Assembly: GCF_016735515.1 (NCBI RefSeq)
Contig: NZ_JAERQZ010000001.1
Coordinates: 4,762,746-4,826,745, forward strand
Direction of reading: 5' to 3'
Source of the DNA: Piscinibacter sp. HJYY11
Lineage (GTDB): Bacteria > Pseudomonadota > Gammaproteobacteria > Burkholderiales > Burkholderiaceae_C
Length of the DNA stretch: 64,000 nucleotides
Shown here: in pieces, positions 62,106-64,000 of the stretch
How the letters are laid out: every line of letters begins with the position of its first letter
Numbering within the stretch: position 1 is the first letter of the stretch
The notes under the pieces: generated by a model
Seen by the model: the letters and a program-made list of their open reading frames with translations, nothing else
Told to the model about the DNA's origin: nothing
The model's database searches: none
Translations under genes and position numbers: made by a program

Positions 62106-63179
62106 TCAGAGACGGCGTTCGGTGGCCGGGTCGAAGAGCGACACACACGAGGCTTGCGGTCGCCAGGCCACACGCTCGCCGAGCGCCGGCTCTTCGCCCA
62201 CGGCCACGCTGACCGAGATCGACTGCTCGCCGGCTTTCAGCCACACGACCTGGTGCGCGCCCATTGGCTCGACCAGCGTGACCTCGGCTTGCGAATCGCC
62301 GGTGCGGAGATCGATGTGCTCGTGGCGCACGCCCAGCACGACCGGCGTGCCCGGCAGCGGCACGTCGAGGAAGCGGTAGTCGGGCAGTGCGAGCGTGAGC
62401 TGCGGCGACACGAAGACCAGCACGCCGTCATCACGCCGCTGCAGCTCGCCGTGGAGAAAGTTCATGCTCGGCGAGCCCAGGAAGCCGGCGACGAACATCG
62501 TCTGCGGTTCGGCATAGACACGTGCCGGCGTGTCGATCTGCTGGATGCGGCCGTCGCGCATCACGGCCACGCGGCTGGCGAGCGTCATCGCCTCCACCTG
62601 GTCGTGCGTCACGTAGATCATGGTCGAGCCCAGGTCGCGGTGCAGTTGCTTGAGTTCCCGCCGCAGCTCGGTGCGCAGCTTGGCGTCAAGGTTGGACAGC
62701 GGCTCGTCGAAGAGGAAGACCTTGGCCTCGCGCACCAGCGCGCGCCCGATCGCCACTCGCTGCCGCTGGCCGCCCGAGAGCTGCGCCGGCTTGCGCTTGA
62801 GCAGTGGGGTCAGTTGCAGCATGCCGGCCGCACGCGCCACACGCTTTTCGAGTTCGGCCTTCGCCATTCCGGCGATGCGCAGCCCGAAGCTCATGTTGCG
62901 CTCCACGTTCATCGTCGGGTACAGCGCATACGACTGGAACACCATGCCGATGTGCCGGTCCTTCGGGTCGGCCCAGGTCACGTCCTGCCCGCCGATGACG
63001 ATGCGGCCATCCTCGGCGTCGATCAGCCCGGCGATCGAGTGCAGCAGCGTCGACTTGCCGCAGCCCGAAGGCCCGAGCAGCACCAGGAACTCACCTTCTT
63101 CCACCTGCAGGTTCATGTCCTGCAGGATGGAGATGGCGCCCATGCGGATGTGGAGGTTCTCGACCGAGACACTGGACAT
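62106..63179 (-). CDS. Sugar ABC transporter ATP-binding protein (MalK/UgpC type)
   Basis: 357 residues. Walker A LLGPSGCGKSTLLH, ABC signature LSGGQRQRVAIGRALV, Walker B VFLFDEPLSNLD and a His-loop (YVTHDQVEAM) are complete. The C-terminal TOBE/MalK regulatory domain follows from about residue 240. It powers the permease encoded upstream. The LacI gene is 33 bases downstream. Confidence 0.95.
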   Translation of the reverse strand: MSSVSVENLHIRMGAISILQDMNLQVEEGEFLVLLGPSGCGKSTLLHSIAGLIDAEDGRIVIGGQDVTWADPKDRHIGMVFQSYALYPTMNVERNMSFGLRIAGMAKAELEKRVARAAGMLQLTPLLKRKPAQLSGGQRQRVAIGRALVREAKVFLFDEPLSNLDAKLRTELRRELKQLHRDLGSTMIYVTHDQVEAMTLASRVAVMRDGRIQQIDTPARVYAEPQTMFVAGFLGSPSMNFLHGELQRRDDGVLVFVSPQLTLALPDYRFLDVPLPGTPVVLGVRHEHIDLRTGDSQAEVTLVEPMGAHQVVWLKAGEQSISVSVAVGEEPALGERVAWRPQASCVSLFDPATERRL

Positions 63180-63188
63180 GATTTCTGT

Positions 63189-64000
63189 TCAACCCTTGAC
63201 GGCGCCAGCCGCGATGCCGCGCACGAACCAGCGGCCGGAGACGAGGTAGACGAGCAGCGGCACCAGCGAGGTGAGCATGGTGGCCGCCATGTTGACGTTG
63301 TAGAGCCGCTCGCCGGTGGTGGTGTTGATGACGTTGTTGAGCTGCACCGTCATCGGCAGATGCTCGCGGCCGGCGAACACGAGGCCGAGGATGAAATCGT
63401 TCCAGATGGCGGTCACCTGCATGATGGTTGCCACCACGATGATGGGCAGCGACATCGGCAGCATGAGCTGGATGAAGATGCGCCAGAAGCCGCCGCCGTC
63501 GATGCGCGCCGCCTTGAAGAGCTCGGCGGGCACGCTCGCGTAGTAGTTGCGGAACAGCAGCGTCATCACCGGCATGCCGAAAAGCGTATGGATGAGCACG
63601 ATGCCCGGCAGCGTGCCGAAGATCGACATCGCGGCGAACGCACGCACCAGCGGGAACATGATCACCTGGTAGGGCACGAAGGCACCGAGCAGCAGGAGGC
63701 CGAAGAGCCACTCCACCCCACGTGGCCGCCAGAACGAGAGCGCATAGCCGTTGAGCGCACCCACGAGGATCGACAGCACGGTGCTCGGGATCACGATCGC
63801 GAGCGAATTGAAGAAGCCGCCGCGGATGCCCTCGCACTGCAGCCCGGTGCACACCGAGAACCAGGCGGTGGCCCAGGGCTCGAGCGTCACCTTCACCGGC
63901 AGCGCGAAGAGGTTGCCCAGGCGGATCTCCTCCATCGGCTTGAAGGAGGTGACCAGCATCACGTACAGCGGCAACAGGAAGAAGGCTGCGGCGACGAGGA
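63189..64000 (-). CDS. Carbohydrate ABC transporter permease (MalG type), cut by window edge
   Basis: The reading frame runs open to the right edge, and the sequence before the first internal Met (LVAAAFFLLPLYVML) is a membrane helix, so the true start lies beyond 64000. About 270 residues are visible with at least five helices. The EAA-type loop reads LFKAARIDGGGFWRIFIQLM. It ends with the tail GRWFVRGIAAGAVKG. It is the inner-membrane partner of the ATPase encoded 9 bases downstream. Confidence 0.93.
   Translation of the reverse strand, partial: LVAAAFFLLPLYVMLVTSFKPMEEIRLGNLFALPVKVTLEPWATAWFSVCTGLQCEGIRGGFFNSLAIVIPSTVLSILVGALNGYALSFWRPRGVEWLFGLLLLGAFVPYQVIMFPLVRAFAAMSIFGTLPGIVLIHTLFGMPVMTLLFRNYYASVPAELFKAARIDGGGFWRIFIQLMLPMSLPIIVVATIMQVTAIWNDFILGLVFAGREHLPMTVQLNNVINTTTGERLYNVNMAATMLTSLVPLLVYLVSGRWFVRGIAAGAVKG

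Noticed and set aside
60388..62244. A 618-codon minus-strand frame that seems to fuse a regulator-like region with ChaC
   Set aside because: The first part is an off-frame reading of the LacI gene; only the last 204 codons are real ChaC-like protein.

Overview
This 64 kb window is high-GC, tightly packed chromosomal DNA with ordinary housekeeping synteny. It reads as a betaproteobacterium of the order Burkholderiales, probably near the Rubrivivax/Rhizobacter/Leptothrix group. The evidence is the glyA-nrdR-(pilins)-ribD-ribE-ribBA-ribH-nusB block, the split pqiA gene pair, the abundance of Bug/TRAP receptors, and protein signatures typical of that order. The genus is inference. I see no prophage, insertion sequence, CRISPR array, tRNA or rRNA.

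Layout. 0-4 kb: the 5' end of an exported truncated hemoglobin gene, a DUF3034 outer-membrane protein and SOS-controlled dinB, divergent from a GFA-domain gene paired with an EgtB/SenA-like enzyme. 4-10 kb: a leftward pqiA-pqiA-pqiB-pqiC lipid-transport operon with a tctC-type receptor at its end, then a GAF-Fis regulator. 10-16 kb: a GspE/PulE-type ATPase, two elaborate inverted-repeat elements, and a complete TRAP transporter (P, Q, M). 16-24 kb: a GAF/receiver pair, then a LysR regulator divergent from a complete RND efflux operon. 24-26.5 kb: a four-gene bufferin (bufABCD) copper-peptide operon. 26.5-31 kb: ybgC-tolQRA, a TssQ-like lipoprotein and a Ser/Thr kinase. 31-43 kb: an aminotransferase, nusB and riboflavin genes, five minor-pilin genes, nrdR, glyA with a ZTP riboswitch, and a lytic transglycosylase. 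43-52 kb: ubiD with a structured 3' RNA region, a YdcF-like protein, a TonB receptor, msrA and a hybrid histidine kinase. 52-57 kb: nirBD and a NIT-ANTAR antiterminator with candidate RNA targets upstream of nirB, then pdxH. 57-64 kb: a two-subunit Mo hydroxylase with a MocA-like enzyme, a ChaC-like protein, and a LacI/sugar-ABC locus cut by the window edge.

Connections. Envelope maintenance recurs (Pqi, Tol, RND pump, lytic transglycosylase, pilins). RNA-level control is visible at glyA (ZTP riboswitch) and is likely at nirB (ANTAR). The most unusual items are the paired inverted-repeat elements at 12.74-13.01 kb, which keep identical single-stranded segments while every stem differs in sequence; the bufferin operon; an EgtB/SenA homologue with Gln in place of an expected iron-ligand His; and a serial-hairpin RNA region after ubiD.
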